From Onchocerca volvulus (lineage: Eukaryota > Nematoda > Chromadorea > Rhabditida > Onchocercidae): DNA of 64,000 bases. The stretch's first letter is position 1; each line of letters begins with the position of its first letter. Positions 1-14,000 of this stretch are shown here, piece by piece. The stretch is taken from the NCBI GenBank assembly GCA_000499405.2, contig HG738139.1, positions 13,256,898 to 13,320,897 on the forward strand. Reading direction: 5' to 3'. The position numbers were made by a program, and so were the translations under genes. Under the pieces are notes generated by a model. That model was not told the origin of the DNA and made no database searches. It saw only the letters and a program-made list of their open reading frames with translations.

Positions 1-2397
1 ATAATATTTCGATGTCCCAAACAAATATAATTGTTAAATGATTCTTCAACTATATCTTCTAATTCTAGTAATGCAAAATCTGATATGCGACATTTCTCAT
101 GAAAAAATCGTCCATATTGCGCTCTGAAATGCTTATCGTAATTTTAAATTGTAATATGAATACTTAAGAATAATATAATGATGAGAGATATGAAATATCG
201 ATTAGTTTTGTTTAACATATGAAGCGTCAACATTTGAATATTAATGTTTACATTATTATTATTTTGGGAAGAGGGGGGGAGGAGGGGGGATTAGAGAAAT
301 TTTGTTTATATTAATATGCTGAACAGAAGTAAATATCATAGGACGACAATTTTTTGTCATCAAAATTTATTTCTCTATTAATTTGTTTATTTATTCTTTC
401 GATTAATTTGTTTATTTATTTTTCAGCATGTCCTGATAGCGATGATAGCTCAGAGGATAGTTGTCAAATTATTCCGTTTGATTCGACTATTGATTGATTG
501 AAATGTAAATATTTTGAAATTTGAAAAACTTCATTTATAATAATACTCTAGAAAACAATAACTTAAATTAATACGAATATATCTAACAACTAAGTTTGTA
601 ACAAATACTCAATTAATTAAAATCCAATTTAAAATCCCCACCAAAAAAAAAAAATCAGAAATTATAATTTTACCGAATAATTCGATTCATCTGCATTTCT
701 GGTGCAATGTAACATAAATGTTCATCGCGTTGTTGCATACAATTACTACCGTATAATATATTATATATTCGAACAGCTTCTTTTTGATAATAACCATATG
801 ATATGCTAGAAATTATCAGCCATTTTAAATTAATTGAATTGTGTTAATTAATTTTTGAATGAAATTAAATTAGGCTGGACGTATAGGAGGAACGTATGTA
901 CCACGTATATGACGTGTATGTTACGTATAATTTATGCATTTTATTTTAAAAAAATGCCAATAATTATACTAGAAAAATCTATTTTCTCTATTTTCAATGT
1001 TCGCCATCTTGATCAAATGCAATTTTTAATTTTGCATTTCAAGATTTCTAATTTCAAATTGCAATTTCAAGTTTTTTTCCAAGTTTTATTTTTCCTAGCC
1101 ATATCCGTAATTGAAACTAGAAGTCTTGAAAAATGGTGATGTGTGAAACTTTTTGCAAAATCTATTTTAAAAATCCGAATCTTAAAAAATCAACTATTTC
1201 CCAAGCATTGTCTTGACTCAAATTTCCAATTTCTTTGAATATTCTGGGATTCCAAGCGTTTAATAATAGGTTTATCTATTTCATACAATAGGCAATTTGA
1301 TTATGTTCTTGAAGAGAAATGGAAAAATAGAAGAATATGATTTGCAACTTTTCCGAAAATTAGTAAATTAAAATCTGTTATTTCTTCCGAATTTCTCTAG
1401 TGATACTGATTATTCAGTATTATTTCAAACTTTTAATTTATTGATAAGGCTCCAATTTTTATCACTAATTGAAGAGATAATGATTATTATGTATAAGTAT
1501 TTCAGTTATATTATTTTTGAATAAAAAATTTTGCGTTTAAAATCTCCTCGAAAGTTTGCATGGCTTACAATTTGCCTTAATTCGTTAAGCTTTCCGAAAA
1601 GGTCAAATTGATAATCTGCTACACTAAAATTTTGAGATCTATTATCATTCCTATGAAAGCATCAAAAATTTAAATTGATTTAAAAAATTACAAACTTGCA
1701 TGACTCATGAATTAAAATTCTTTTAAAGCAATGTGCAGCTGTGATAACATGCTTTCGTGATATCAACGTTCCCGTACACAAATATACTATAATATGATCA
1801 AAATTTATTTTAATAGTTTATTTTCCATTCTAGAAAAAAGAAATTTGAGTTGATTTATCAAAAAATTGGATATTTTAGAATAATAGGAAATGACTAATCA
1901 CCCAAATACTTGTATTGAATATTAATTTATGATCCATTAATTTCAAATAGTAATATTTTAATGAATATTTATTAATGTTGCAGGAGGTGATAAGAAATGA
2001 TAAAACTATGTTAATCAACAGATCACCCGATTGCTTGCTAATACCGGATTATATAAAAGATATCAACATTTTATTTCATCCCATTTATTCTTTAATTAGG
2101 TTAAATTTTAATTATTCAATTTCCGTTTTCACTTTAACTAGCCAAAATTTAAATCTTTTTCAATTGTAATTTCAGAGGAATTTATAATTTATTTTGCCAA
2201 CCTATTGTTTCTCTCAACTTACCTTTAAAAGGATGATATTTCAGACAAAATAAAACAACAAAAAAAAAATGTTGAAATTATTGTGATTATAGTTAAAATA
2301 CAAACTCCGGCCATAAAATAATGCTACAGCCCACGGTAACTCTCCCGGTAAGACATCTTCTCCACCCATTATTTTAAAACGAACTTTTCTCGACATC
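1..2397 (-). CDS. Trypsin-like (S1) serine protease, partial (3' end beyond window; 5' exons unresolved)
   Basis: Exons 2306-2397, 1696-1786, 674-805 and 1-123 (continuing off the left edge) join in frame. The first carries a zymogen activation site, RFK|IMGGEDV, followed by PGELPWAVALF. The second gives CTGTLISRKHVITAAHCF with the catalytic His. The third has a Cys-containing segment, and the fourth reads SDFALLELEDIVEE, placing the catalytic Asp. The Ser-bearing exon lies outside the window. This is the chymotrypsin fold in the divergent form common in nematodes; such enzymes are usually secreted. The splice before 2397 is phase 2. A candidate start exon at 3811-3833 (MCMAVFL, phase 2) would join in frame but gives a very short leader, so missing exons are likely. 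The family call is firm; substrate and ends are unknown. Confidence 0.82.
427..497 (+). CDS. Possible acidic terminal exon on the plus strand (weak)
   Basis: A good 3' splice site (TTTTTCAG, ending at 426) is followed by an open stretch reading PDSDDSSEDSCQIIPFDSTID and a TGA at 495-497. It lies antisense inside a protease intron (124-673). An acidic Ser/Asp-rich tail is typical of real C-termini, but no partner exon is visible in the window and no AATAAA follows closely. It could be chance. Confidence 0.2.
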
Positions 2398-5048
2398 CTA
2401 TTATTGATACCACATTTTTTTGGATCTATAATTATTCATAATTTTCATAGTTTCATGACTAGTTTTAAATTTATAATTCCCTCAATAAATCTATGGAAAT
2501 AAAAGTATAAATGTTCATTGTCACTTTCGACACAATGTTGCAAGTTCTTCATCGATTGATTTGAAATTTTGAAACAATGCTGCGTTCGAATAGGCGCGTG
2601 TTTTTTTTTTTAGATATATCCACTTTTTTTTTTTTTTTTAAGCTATCACAGGTGTGACAGATCAAAGTAAATGAGCGGACATTTTATTTATCTAAAATAG
2701 CCGAATGACAACGCCAAGTATGGTGGGGTAAGCTAGGTTTTCAATAAATGTTCTGAGTAAAAAAAGATAAAAATTATGAGAATGTCTTCTTTCAAATTCT
2801 TTCTTAGAACAAATCCTTAATTGTATTTGACCATAAAATTTCATAAATCAATGAAATTTAAATTATTAATTTGAAAGAATGACGAAATGAGTAATTCAAA
2901 CCGTAATATTTGTCAGCTGGAGAGAATAATGTATTTTTGAAAACTGAAATAAGACCAAAATTTATCATAAATTTTTGAAAACAGCTTCAGTCTTTTCACC
3001 AATATTTTAAGCCATAGATTAATAATACCCTGGTTAGGTAAAATTTGAAAATATGAGAATTAAACCAAAAGACTACTATAGTTATGATAATGTTACTCTT
3101 GATGATAATAAAGATATCTTTAACAATGATAAACAAAAATATTAACATAAACTAACATTTCAAACCTACAACATTATAAAGTAATAAAATCATTATCATA
3201 CATCGTTGAACCATCTTTTTCTTTCACATTCGGTGATCTATAACCGTTTTTCTAAAATACAAATGCAAAGAATATATCATACATTCATTTCCTACGTATT
3301 TATAATTATCGATTAAAAAAAAAGTGCAAATTTTGTATATTGTAAGTTTGCATGAATGCAAATTTACAATATATTGGAATTAATTTTAAATAAATATAAA
3401 TCATATATAAATTTGCACTAAAATTATTCATTCACATATTAAATAGATTCAGCGTTGATAAGGATCTGCGCAAGAATTTTATACATAAATTTGCTTATAA
3501 TTCTTATGATAAATAGCATAATGCAAATCTGTACTTCAAAGTGGAAAACATTTAAACTTAGTAGTAATATGAATATCTTTGCAAGGGATATCCAAAATTT
3601 CATCTACCATATTTTCTACTCATTTTTGGGAACAAAATTTAACTGATAAACAATTCGGACGTAATTATTATACAATCTACTAATTTCATCCAAAAATATA
3701 TTACCAAGACGAATTTCAAACCAAAAGCCAACAGATATGCAAATCTAAGATTTAGCTTAATTCTTAAAAACTGATAATGAAATCTTTAGAAGCATGAAAA
3801 ATAAACTTACAATAGAAACACTGCCATACACATTAATCAAATCGAAGAAAAGCTTATTCAGCGAACTGGAAAGATACTGACCAAATAACTGTTTGATTTA
3901 AATTAATTTCATGCATTTTCTCTTTAACATAATAGTAAAAAATACACACAGAATGAGATGTTAAATATTCATAACAAACTATAAAATCACATAAAAATCT
4001 ATAAATTACAAATTAAAAATTGATGATGAAACAATATCTCAAATAGTACTTTATCAGTTTCAATTGCATTGTTTAAAATCTTTCGATTTATGACGTCTTC
4101 CTTTTTAAAACAGGAAAGTATTAAATTTTTGACAAAACAAAGTATGCATGGAATTTGTTCTCAGACTTCTAATTATCAAAAGCGAATTTTCGACAATAAT
4201 TGGATTTACACTAAGAAAGAAATATATTTTAATTCGAACTTGCCAATAATTTAATATTATTCTCTATAAGGAATTGAGACTAAACTTAAGTTGGAAAAAT
4301 AATGAATCTGAAGATCTTACATTATGATGCTTTTAGAATGTTTGATCCACTAAGCATTATTGAACACTCTGGCAAAAGCAAAGTTAAAAAATTGGAATAT
4401 TTATCAGTCTACTGAGAATGTTAACATGTAACGTATATAAGTATACATAAAACTTTCTGCTCACTTAACGACCTATATTTTGATCGTTTACAGGAAAGAA
4501 AGAGTATTTCTTTAAGGTCCAAGAACATTAATCTATTACGCTCAATTTCGATGTGATTAAAAAGTGAAAGAAGTACATAGTTAAATATGCTAGAATCAAG
4601 AATTAATTTACCCTATTTTTATTCACAGCAATCTATAATTGCTCTTTTGCAACGTTCCAACTTATTCAAAGTTCACCAAAGGCAAACGATATTTAATTAA
4701 GCCAATAATTATGTCTTCTAATTTGGAAAATTTAGGAAAGAAATAAATTAACAGTATATATGTATAAACGGAAAAAGTGTTGTTGCATATCGGCCTTTTT
4801 ATCTGGCAAAATCAATTTCAATTTGCTTTAGTTTCAAAAATGAATGTATATTGCATTTTTAAATGGATAAAAATGAAAATCAGATGGAGAAATTAAATTA
4901 CTGAAAGATATTCATGACCTAAACGAAAGCACGAAATCTGTCAAAGTACCATGAAGAAGCTTTATAGAAAAACAGAAATATTTATCGCTAATTACTACTA
5001 TACATTTGATGATGCTTTCAAGCATTCATTTTATGCTCTTGTTGTTCA
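2398..5048. other. AT-rich stretch between protease and ubinuclein gene
   Basis: No supported full gene. It probably holds the protease 5' exons (see 3811-3833) and the ubinuclein 3' UTR. A second open piece at about 3713-3775 (minus), preceded by TTTTTAAG, could follow the candidate start exon but does not join the next exon in phase. Short T-runs occur near 2600-2640. Confidence 0.4.
3811..3833 (-). CDS. Candidate start exon of the serine protease
   Basis: An ATG at 3833 reads MCMAVFL and then reaches a strong donor (TT|GTAAGT). A TTTCCAG site lies about 40 nt upstream and could accept a spliced leader. Phase 2 matches the exon starting at 2397. The hydrophobic start is suggestive of a signal peptide, but direct joining leaves only a few residues before the basic RKVRFK segment. 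At least one intervening exon may be missing. Confidence 0.25.
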
Positions 5049-8000
5049 CTATAAGTGTTTTTGCTGTTGTTGTTGTTGTTGTTGCTGTTGCTGCTGTTGC
5101 TGCTGCTGCAATAAAAATTGCTGATGTTGATAATTGTATGCTGATTGCTGGGTCATTAGTTGCTGCTGTCGAGCAGGCGGTTGTAGTAAAGGTGAAAAAG
5201 CTGAGGAAGGATCTGCTGAAGGTGCAGAACACTGCGGATATACAACCTTTTGAGGTGAAAGTACGCTGCTGTAAGCTCGCGAAGTATTATGAGGAATATT
5301 ACAAGGTGGTAAAGTAGCCTTATGAACATTAGTATTAGTATTGTAAGAAAAAGAAGAATAATTATAAGTATGTTGTGTGGGAACATGACGATATTGATCT
5401 ATTTGTTCTTGAATAGGCTGATGAGAAATTTTAGAAGCATGACGTATGGTTGGCATGTGTTGAGATTGGAGATTCTTGTAGGAGATTTGACGCTGTTGAA
5501 TCGAACAAGGAGAAAGAACAGGTTGTTGCTGATTCAAAATTTGTGATGTAGTAAAAGTGCCACTCACGCAAGTTGAAGTAGGAGGGTATGATGAAGTAGA
5601 ATGTAACGCTGGTTGCTGATGGTCAAAAGAGAGAGAAGAAGGAGAAGAAACAAGATGTTGTTTGGGATTCCAGGGAAGTTGCTGCTGTACACAGGATGAT
5701 TGATAATTGCTGCTAACTTGAGGATCTGGATTTACTACAGAAATAATTTCCCGCATGGCTTGGTCGAGAGCTGAAGATTTCTGTTGCGAAGAATTTGAAT
5801 GTTGATACGTTCCCGAAAATGTACTTCTAAAACAACCATTTTCTCAAAAATTTTTGGAAGAGACTTAATTTAAATTTTATTCACAGAATTTTTTTTGGAA
5901 GCAAAAACAACTTACGATGAAAAGTTGGAAGTGGTAGCACAAACTGATGTAGTTGGAGACTTCTGAGAAGGAATCATTTTTACCAACGATGGTTGCTTGC
6001 ATGAGGATGAAGATGTGAAATGCACAATATTTGTTTGCCGGCTGTCTTGTGAATGAGTAAGTCGTGGCACTGAAGATGAATGAAGACAAGTAAACGATGA
6101 TGATGCCAAATGCACATTACTCGTCGTAGCAGGATCTTGAGGTGAACTTTGTTCCGACATACCATTGTTGCACGATTTCGTTTTCTGGAACTAATGATTT
6201 GAAAAAGTAAAAATTGAATAATAATTGTATTAAAAAATTTTTAATTGCAAATTCACAATGGAAAAAAATATTCTAACTGTTAATATGCACAAGTTTTACA
6301 TTATCTAATAGCATTGCCTCTATTAATTGTTTTCTCTATCGAAAAGATTACAGAAATAACTTCCTAATTGGTGCATACAGCAAAACGTAGCTATAAGTGG
6401 AATTCGGTTTAAAACATTATCTATATTTTTTATCAAGAAATAGTTGACATTCTGATAGAAAAAGAAAGAGTAACTTAGCAATATTTTCAATAATTCCAAA
6501 AGTGGAAATCTTATTCTCTTTTAATGAAGATGGTTAGCTATTCAAAAAAGTACCTTCATTACATGCTGTTCCGTTTCAATACTACTACAGGCCTGCTCAC
6601 TCTCCGAATTGCATATTTGACCAACACTCTTCTGATCTACATTCACCTAAAATATCTGGACCAGATAAAGCGCAATAATTCACTGCTGTATGAGTAAACT
6701 AATTATTAACTTAAGGATCTAAAAAATAATCATCTATCAAACAACGTACGTCTTCTTCGGTATTCATATCAATTTCAGTATCAGCGCCTAATTCCACTTC
6801 CTCGATTTCTTGCAAGTCCGAATCCTGTAATTGATGCAGAAGTTAAACAGGTAAGAAAAAGCATATTTCTTTAAAATATAGTTATGACTAAACCAAAAAA
6901 GTATGCATAAGACATTCCACATATCAAGCTGAAATTTGAAGTGGGAACCTGAAAGATAATCTATTAAAGGCTGAAAAAATTGTCTCGATAGCGCTATTAT
7001 GTCGGTTACGATGTTGATTATTGTTTGATGAATAATGAAACACTTCCAAATGCTTAGCTTCATTTGATATTTCCATACAATGTCGAAATATTAAATGGAT
7101 TTCTTTTTCTGCATCTATAATGATGAGTGGAACACTCAGCAGAAAATCAGCAAAACAATTGGATCTTTATGTGTGAAATAAGTTCTTTTTAAGCCATTTT
7201 CTTTTTTATGCTACGATATTTTTTTATTCCAATCATTCTCAACAATTTGTTTGAATTTGCTTAAATATCATTCAATCCTTTTTTTTTTTTTCGAACGAAA
7301 AATGAATAAATCGAAAAAGGTACTTTTGGTCGTATAGCAAAATTCTCTGATTCGACAACACCCAACTCTTCATCTTCGTCTCTGCTTGCTTCCAGCCGTT
7401 CAGCTTCCTGAAAAACATGGATCAATAAAATCAGTTAAAGTAACTTTGTTTCCCACTATTAGCAAAATTTCCAGAAGCAAATTATTAATTTTATTTTTCT
7501 ACTTACCTCCCGTTCCCATTTCTTGATAGCTTCTTCATCTCGTTTTCTATTTTCAGCTACTTCGCGTTCTCTCTGCTCCTGAAAAGCAAATTGTATGGAA
7601 CAAAGAAAATGTAATATAAAAGTATCTTTTAAATATCAATTTTAGTAGAAAATATAAACTTCAAAATATAATCTAGTTTATTTACGTTTTACATTCAGAT
7701 CCATTGAGGAAATTTTTTTTTTTTCGTTATATCATTTATTCAAAAACGTAATGCATACCTGTAATTTCCGCTCAATTTCCGCACGTTCTTCGAGTGCTTT
7801 CTGAAACCAAAACTTCAAAATTATTAGTTGAAATGTAAATTTTCATCTAAAAAAAAAAAGGATCATTTACTTCCTTAAAAAGTGGCCTGGAAATTTGACC
7901 ATCTAAATAAAAAAAAAATTAACTGAAAGCTTAAAATTTCAGCGAATCTAGAATTTATCAAAAACTTTGCAAAACCTACCTGTACCATTGCTTTTTCAGC

Positions 8001-11000
8001 CAACAATTTCTCTCGTTCCTTGTTCTCTCGAATTAACATAGCCTTCTGTCCAGAAGTTAATTTCGGCGTTGAGATTATGGATGAACGACTTGAGCTAGCC
8101 TGAAAATAATCCTACTGATTATCATTGACTAAAATCTCTATTAGGATTATTGACTAAAATCTTTATCAGGATTATTAATCTTTGAAAATAAAGAAAACAA
8201 AATATCTGAAAATGACGAGATTAGAATCAGATGATTTCACCGCAATCTCCACCTCTCCATGCAAGAGATTCCGAAAGCCGGTTTACTTTTTAGATGATCT
8301 AGCCTTTTCTTTTAACGAATTTTTGGCCTAAACATTTTTTATAACATCTGCTTAAAATATGGACAATCAAATCATTTATACAATCTTCCTGAAAATGTTT
8401 CAGAATGATGTAGAATAGCACTGTTTAGTTTGACTTCAAACTGAATTAGAGTTTAAAGATACTATATTGTACATTCCTCAACATCAGAAATTTTGATTTT
8501 TGAACTATAATTCTTTTCAGTACTCTTCCTCCTTCTTGTGATGGCAAAAATCATTGAAAGTGAGAATGAAATAAGATTAAGTGCTTTAAGCTTCAAAATC
8601 AATATAAAATCAAGCTGAATAAGATTCCAAGAAAAGATAGTTCGGCCAGTTAAAAAATGATTTGAAAATTTTTTATTGTTATTAAAACGCTCAGATTATC
8701 TGTACTTCGTATAATAAAATGATTAACAACAATAAATTACACTGTTTAAAACTAAACCCACCAGAGTTCCAACTTCCACCCCATTGCTACACTTTACAGA
8801 ATAGTTTTCTTTCTTGTCGAGAGTATTCGATGAACGGGAATCTACAGCATTAGTTGATGTCTGTCGGAATTCACTATTTGATACGCTTTTAATTGGAGAA
8901 ATTTTGGCGGACAGTCTATCCGTTTTAGGAGTTTTGAGCGCTTTCGATGAGGATGTTCCACTAAAAGATCAAATTATTTTAGTTAATTACACCTAAACTA
9001 AACTTCTTGCGATGCAAAAGAAACTAGTTTACTCGATTTTTTTACTTTTTTCTTCCTTCATTTTCTATAAAATATCAGCGAATTATTAGATTTAATATAA
9101 ATGTGATGATAGAAAAATGATAAATCAAAACTATTACAATTCCTATTCGATTATTCAGCTCAATGAATTTCCAAACGCTAAAACCACAGCATGTCTGATG
9201 AGCATGTAAATGATGTAATACAATTCACTTGGTATAAGCTAAGGAATAAGAACAACTATTAATAATATATTTGAAAGCACAAAATTTCTTACTTTAATGA
9301 GATCTTGCCAGCTAAATTTCACTATAATTTAAAATTTGAATTTAAGAAAACCTGATCATTAGGTAAAAATAACTAACGATTGTGATTTAGCAGTATCACA
9401 TATTTCAATGAACGCTTTCATTGCAGGAATAAGAACTATTTGTCGTCTCTCTGGACATAATCGCAATATCACTAACAGCAAATCTCTGCAAACATGAGAA
9501 TAATTTTGTTTTAGCATAATTTTCCTACACAGTCAGGATGATGCCAGTTTTTTACAACTGATTCTTAAATTCAATTCACCTTATCAAAACTTTTATAGAT
9601 ATTAATATTTATACAATTATGCTAAAGTGAACAATTAACTTTATTTCGCATCTCTCATACTAGTTACTGCTATTTATTTCATTCTAATACACATGAAACA
9701 AAGTCCATGGAAATATCGAAATAATATTGTAAATCACCCAAATTTAACGTAGTCCTTGAAAAGCGGTCTAACAGTGTAATATAAATATTGCACAATTGTT
9801 GTAGTAACAATATGTGTAGAATCACCATGTTGCTCGAGATTAGTAAACAGCGAATTGATTTGTTTTTTCAATGCAGCTCTGCAAAAAATATTGACATTTG
9901 CACAAAACGACTAAAATAAGATTTTAATCTAATCAGCAAATAAGATTTAAATCTCACAGCAAAAGGAAAACTGACAATTTAGTAATGCATAAAATAAAAA
10001 TTTTGAGTACGAAACAATATAGTTCCAGTAAGATTCGAACCTGATCTCATATGATATCCACAATTTTGCTAGACTTTCAACTAAATGGAATAAAAATAAA
10101 GAAATCATTCAAAAAAAAAAAAAATACACACATATATAAAAGATAATGAAAATACCTTAGTGAATCAGTCCATACAAATCGTTTCTGCGGCGCAATTTTA
10201 CCTTCTTTTTCAGTCCTAAATTATTTCTTTATAATTTCCTTTTCCAACTTGTTAATCTCAAAAAACATAAAGAACTTTTATAACATACTTCACCAATTAT
10301 TCTATGCTTAATTATAAGACAATAGCGAGTGATTTGATGCCATTTAAATATTTTGTCTAAATTTTAGACTTACTTTGCTTTCTCTTTTGCATATTCGTTT
10401 TCGGTTTGAGTAATAGCCTTTTCCACTTCTGAAAATGCAAATCAAATAATTGGTGCTGCAAATCTCAGTTCTTTATAATCAAATTCTCAAATCTCTCATA
10501 AGTTTACCTAAAATAACTTGAGCCAATGTACTGTTGATTTCTTTCAATGTACGTGAAGCTTTCTCATTCGATGTTTGCTTCAGTCCCTAAAATATAAAAC
10601 TTTGAAATATAAGATCAGAAACATAACCAAAAGCACTGTTAAATCATGGATACATGATATTTAAGGAAGGAAACTTCTATTTTAACAACTCATATCTTAC
10701 TTATAAATTAATAGCGAATGATCTGAAGCCATATAAATGTCGCTCTTTCTTTCAGAATGATCAAGAATATCTGCCTTATTACATAATTTTTATGAACTTA
10801 CTTTTACTTTTGTTGGACTTAAATTAGGAATGTTAACAGAAGAAAGTGATCGATTTGGTTTTAGTTGAAGTTTTGATGATTGCGGATCGTTTTTGGGAGT
10901 AGTGAGCTTTGGTGGTGCAAGACTTTTCACTTTGCTGGTTGGTGTTATGGTATTTACCCTAGAAATAGCTTCAAATATATGCCATGAAAAATACTGAGAT

Positions 11001-14000
11001 CATCGGATCATCCACTTTTCGAGTCTCCTCATAGAAGAGGTTCTTGATGCCAATATTTAAAAAAATAAGAATCATTCAATATACTCATAACAGGGAATTT
11101 GGTTTTTTAAAATTCTGAAAGAAATATCATCAAGACTAGTCAAATATTATTATTTTCGATAATAATTCGATGCACCATTTGCTATGTTGCATGTTGAGTA
11201 TAACTTTTTCAGGCTCATATAAAGTTAGACTACCATTATTGTACATTGTTTTTCCGCTGCATAATTTAAGAAGGTATTTAATTTATGAAAGTGAGATATC
11301 AATGAGATCTGACTAATAGTATTTATTTCTCAAGTTAAAAAAAAAAAAAAAGTCATTAAAAGAAGTAGCGAATGGGAAAACTTTAGAGGAACGAAGCGAC
11401 AAATGAAAAATTATTAATCATAAATCGAGCATATAAGACTCACTTTGAAAGATTACTGAGAGTCAACTGATACTGTGACAAAAGTTCAGATTGCTGTTTA
11501 CTATTTAAAAGATGAGCATTCGTATGAGCCGTTAAATTATCAACGCCACGTTGCTGTTGACTGGTGGAATCGCCACGAGTTTGCTGCATCATTGTCGCGA
11601 ACACAGACAACAATTGAGAGTTATCCAGTGCACTAGTGACATTCGTCGTAAGTGGTACTTTCGACGAATTACAAGCCTATATTTAAAAAATTATATTTCA
11701 TTGATTGATAAAGATCATTCCTTCTTCTGATGACTTTTGACAATCAATTCCAAAGTTCGAATTATTAAAAATTCCAGAAAAAATTTCGGTAATGAAATTT
11801 AATACCATAAAATCAGGCTAGGCATCTAATGAAGACCACATTGTCCAAAGTCTATTAACGCACTTGTAGCTGCAAGAAAATAAATGAATATAGATAAAAA
11901 ATTTCTTGATAAAATAACTCACCGGTTTTGAGGAGCCAGAAGAATTCCGATTTTTGGTTGCAGATATGGATGAAAAGGTAGCATCTGAAGTGGTTGGCGT
12001 AGTTCCTATTTTTTCAGTGCCTTCCTTTACTGCTTCATGTTGGTGCTTGGAATCTGATGATCTAGCAGCGTCACTACTTGTCGTATTCTTAACTCCAATA
12101 AGCTGTTCTTTTTTCTTTTCCGGTGTCAGTGTCTCGGGAGGTGATCTTGGTGATGAATCGAAAACAACAGGTGAAGAAATTGCAATGATGGAAGAAGATG
12201 AATCATTTGAACCACTCAGTTTTTCACTATTTGTAAAGCGTGGTACTTCTTTTGTTTCACTCATTAGTTCATCTGCATTAATGTCTGAATCCGAGGTAGC
12301 GCTTGGCTGAAAAATATTTAGAACTGATTAAAACAAAATATTTAGCATGAATCATTAAAATGAAGTGATTTGAAAAATAAAGTCCATATATTATTACCAA
12401 AATTTCCCCAATGACTTTAGCTGCAACACTTCTTATATCGTAAATAATTTGCCCCAATTATAAATGTATCATATCATTTGATTAAATAAAATTAGTTCGA
12501 CCTTTTTAAAGCGTAATTATTTTATTCGAAAAGTGACTGTTGCTTTAGGTAAAAAAAAATCTACTACATCGTGAGTAGCAAAAACAAAATGAGATTTGCA
12601 TCTAAATCATGCTGCATTCCATCAAATAATATCGGATTTGCTCATGAAGTTACATAGTTATATCAGCAATTGTCAGCTTCTATCAACTAACTTCATGACG
12701 ATCCCGATGGGCTTTCATACGGATATATAGCGAATTTCGCTGCACACACACCCAGTTAGCCAATAAGTCAAAAATTCGCGTCTTTTGTTGATGATTTAAG
12801 CATTCCAATGTACATTGTTCTTCAATTCTATAAATTGATGTATTATTCATGTGTTTAGAATATTGACTATTAAGTAAATGCAAATCAACAAATGAATAAC
12901 AATATTTAAGATACGAAGAAGTATTTCAAAATAGCATTAATGCTCATTAAATAATGATCATTTCAATTTAATGGATCCAAACCTTATACAAAGATCAACC
13001 AAACTCGGCGGAAGACGGATTTTTTTATTCGGTGCACCAAATTCCTTGGTTTTTTGCTTATATATATCGATCATTGCTCGCAATTTATCTGACATTATTG
13101 GCAACTGTTTGTGCTAAAATGCATAAAAGTAATAAAACAAAAATTGAAAAATAAAAAATAACAATAACACTTGGCAGAAATTCATTCGAGGAAAATTCCA
13201 GTGGACGATCCGTTTTCAATTTTCAAAATTTAACGAGCAATTAAAGCATGGTAACGTGATATTTTAGCAAGTAATCTAACCTGTACTGTTGAACCAGGAG
13301 GCCGCCCAGGTGAGCGTTTCGATGTGACTACAGTGGATGAAGGCGCAGCTAAACCTGAACTAGAAGCTACCTGTGGTTGTGGTATTTTCTCAGTAGGCGT
13401 CACCGGTTTATTAACATCAGTATCATGCTCGATAGGTGTACTTGTTGTTTTTTGACAGATCTGCTGAAGCAAAACAAGTGAAAAATAGTTACTGGAGACA
13501 TTATCATATACCATATTTGAGCAGTAAATACTAATAAATGGAAGAAATTGAATCTAAATTCAGGAGAAAATCGTACCTCTTTCGTCACAGAAATTACACT
13601 TTCCATCTCTTCCACGGGTTCTATTTCACCACCAGCCATATCTTTCAAAAATCCAGCTAAACCCTCATCGGTTATTCCAACAGTTGTTCTTTTCATCTGT
13701 GGTTTTAGCCTGAAACATTGATAAGGAATATTAGTATTCGAAGATGAACTTGTCTCTCAAAATCTAAAAATTATGATAACTGGAACTAATTACTCATATT
13801 AGAATCAACGAAATTCACTCAGTTACATTATATTTCATTTAACAGCAATGGAACTGAAAATCTAAAACAAATGATATATGTATATATAGGATCGGCATTT
13901 TTAATCAAAATGGTTACTTCTTTTTTACACCCATAGCAGCTTTTATAGCTGGTGACTGAATCTTTGCCATCGGTGGTTGCCCCAAAAGACGTCGTTTTTT

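Noticed and set aside
1..805. SUEL/galactose-binding lectin domain (AQYGRFF...C pattern)
   Set aside because: The same exons join upstream to an IMGGEDV start and a TAAHC motif and continue DFALLELEDIV, which identifies an S1 protease instead.
10021..10100. tRNA-like B-box (GATTCGAACCTG, minus strand) in a ubinuclein intron
   Set aside because: The T-stem does not pair well, no anticodon arm or 7-bp acceptor stem could be formed, and the A-box is poor; at best a decayed tRNA-derived relic.
11954..12310. Plus-strand ORF of 118 codons
   Set aside because: Exact antisense of ubinuclein exon 10, whose frame and splice sites are consistent.
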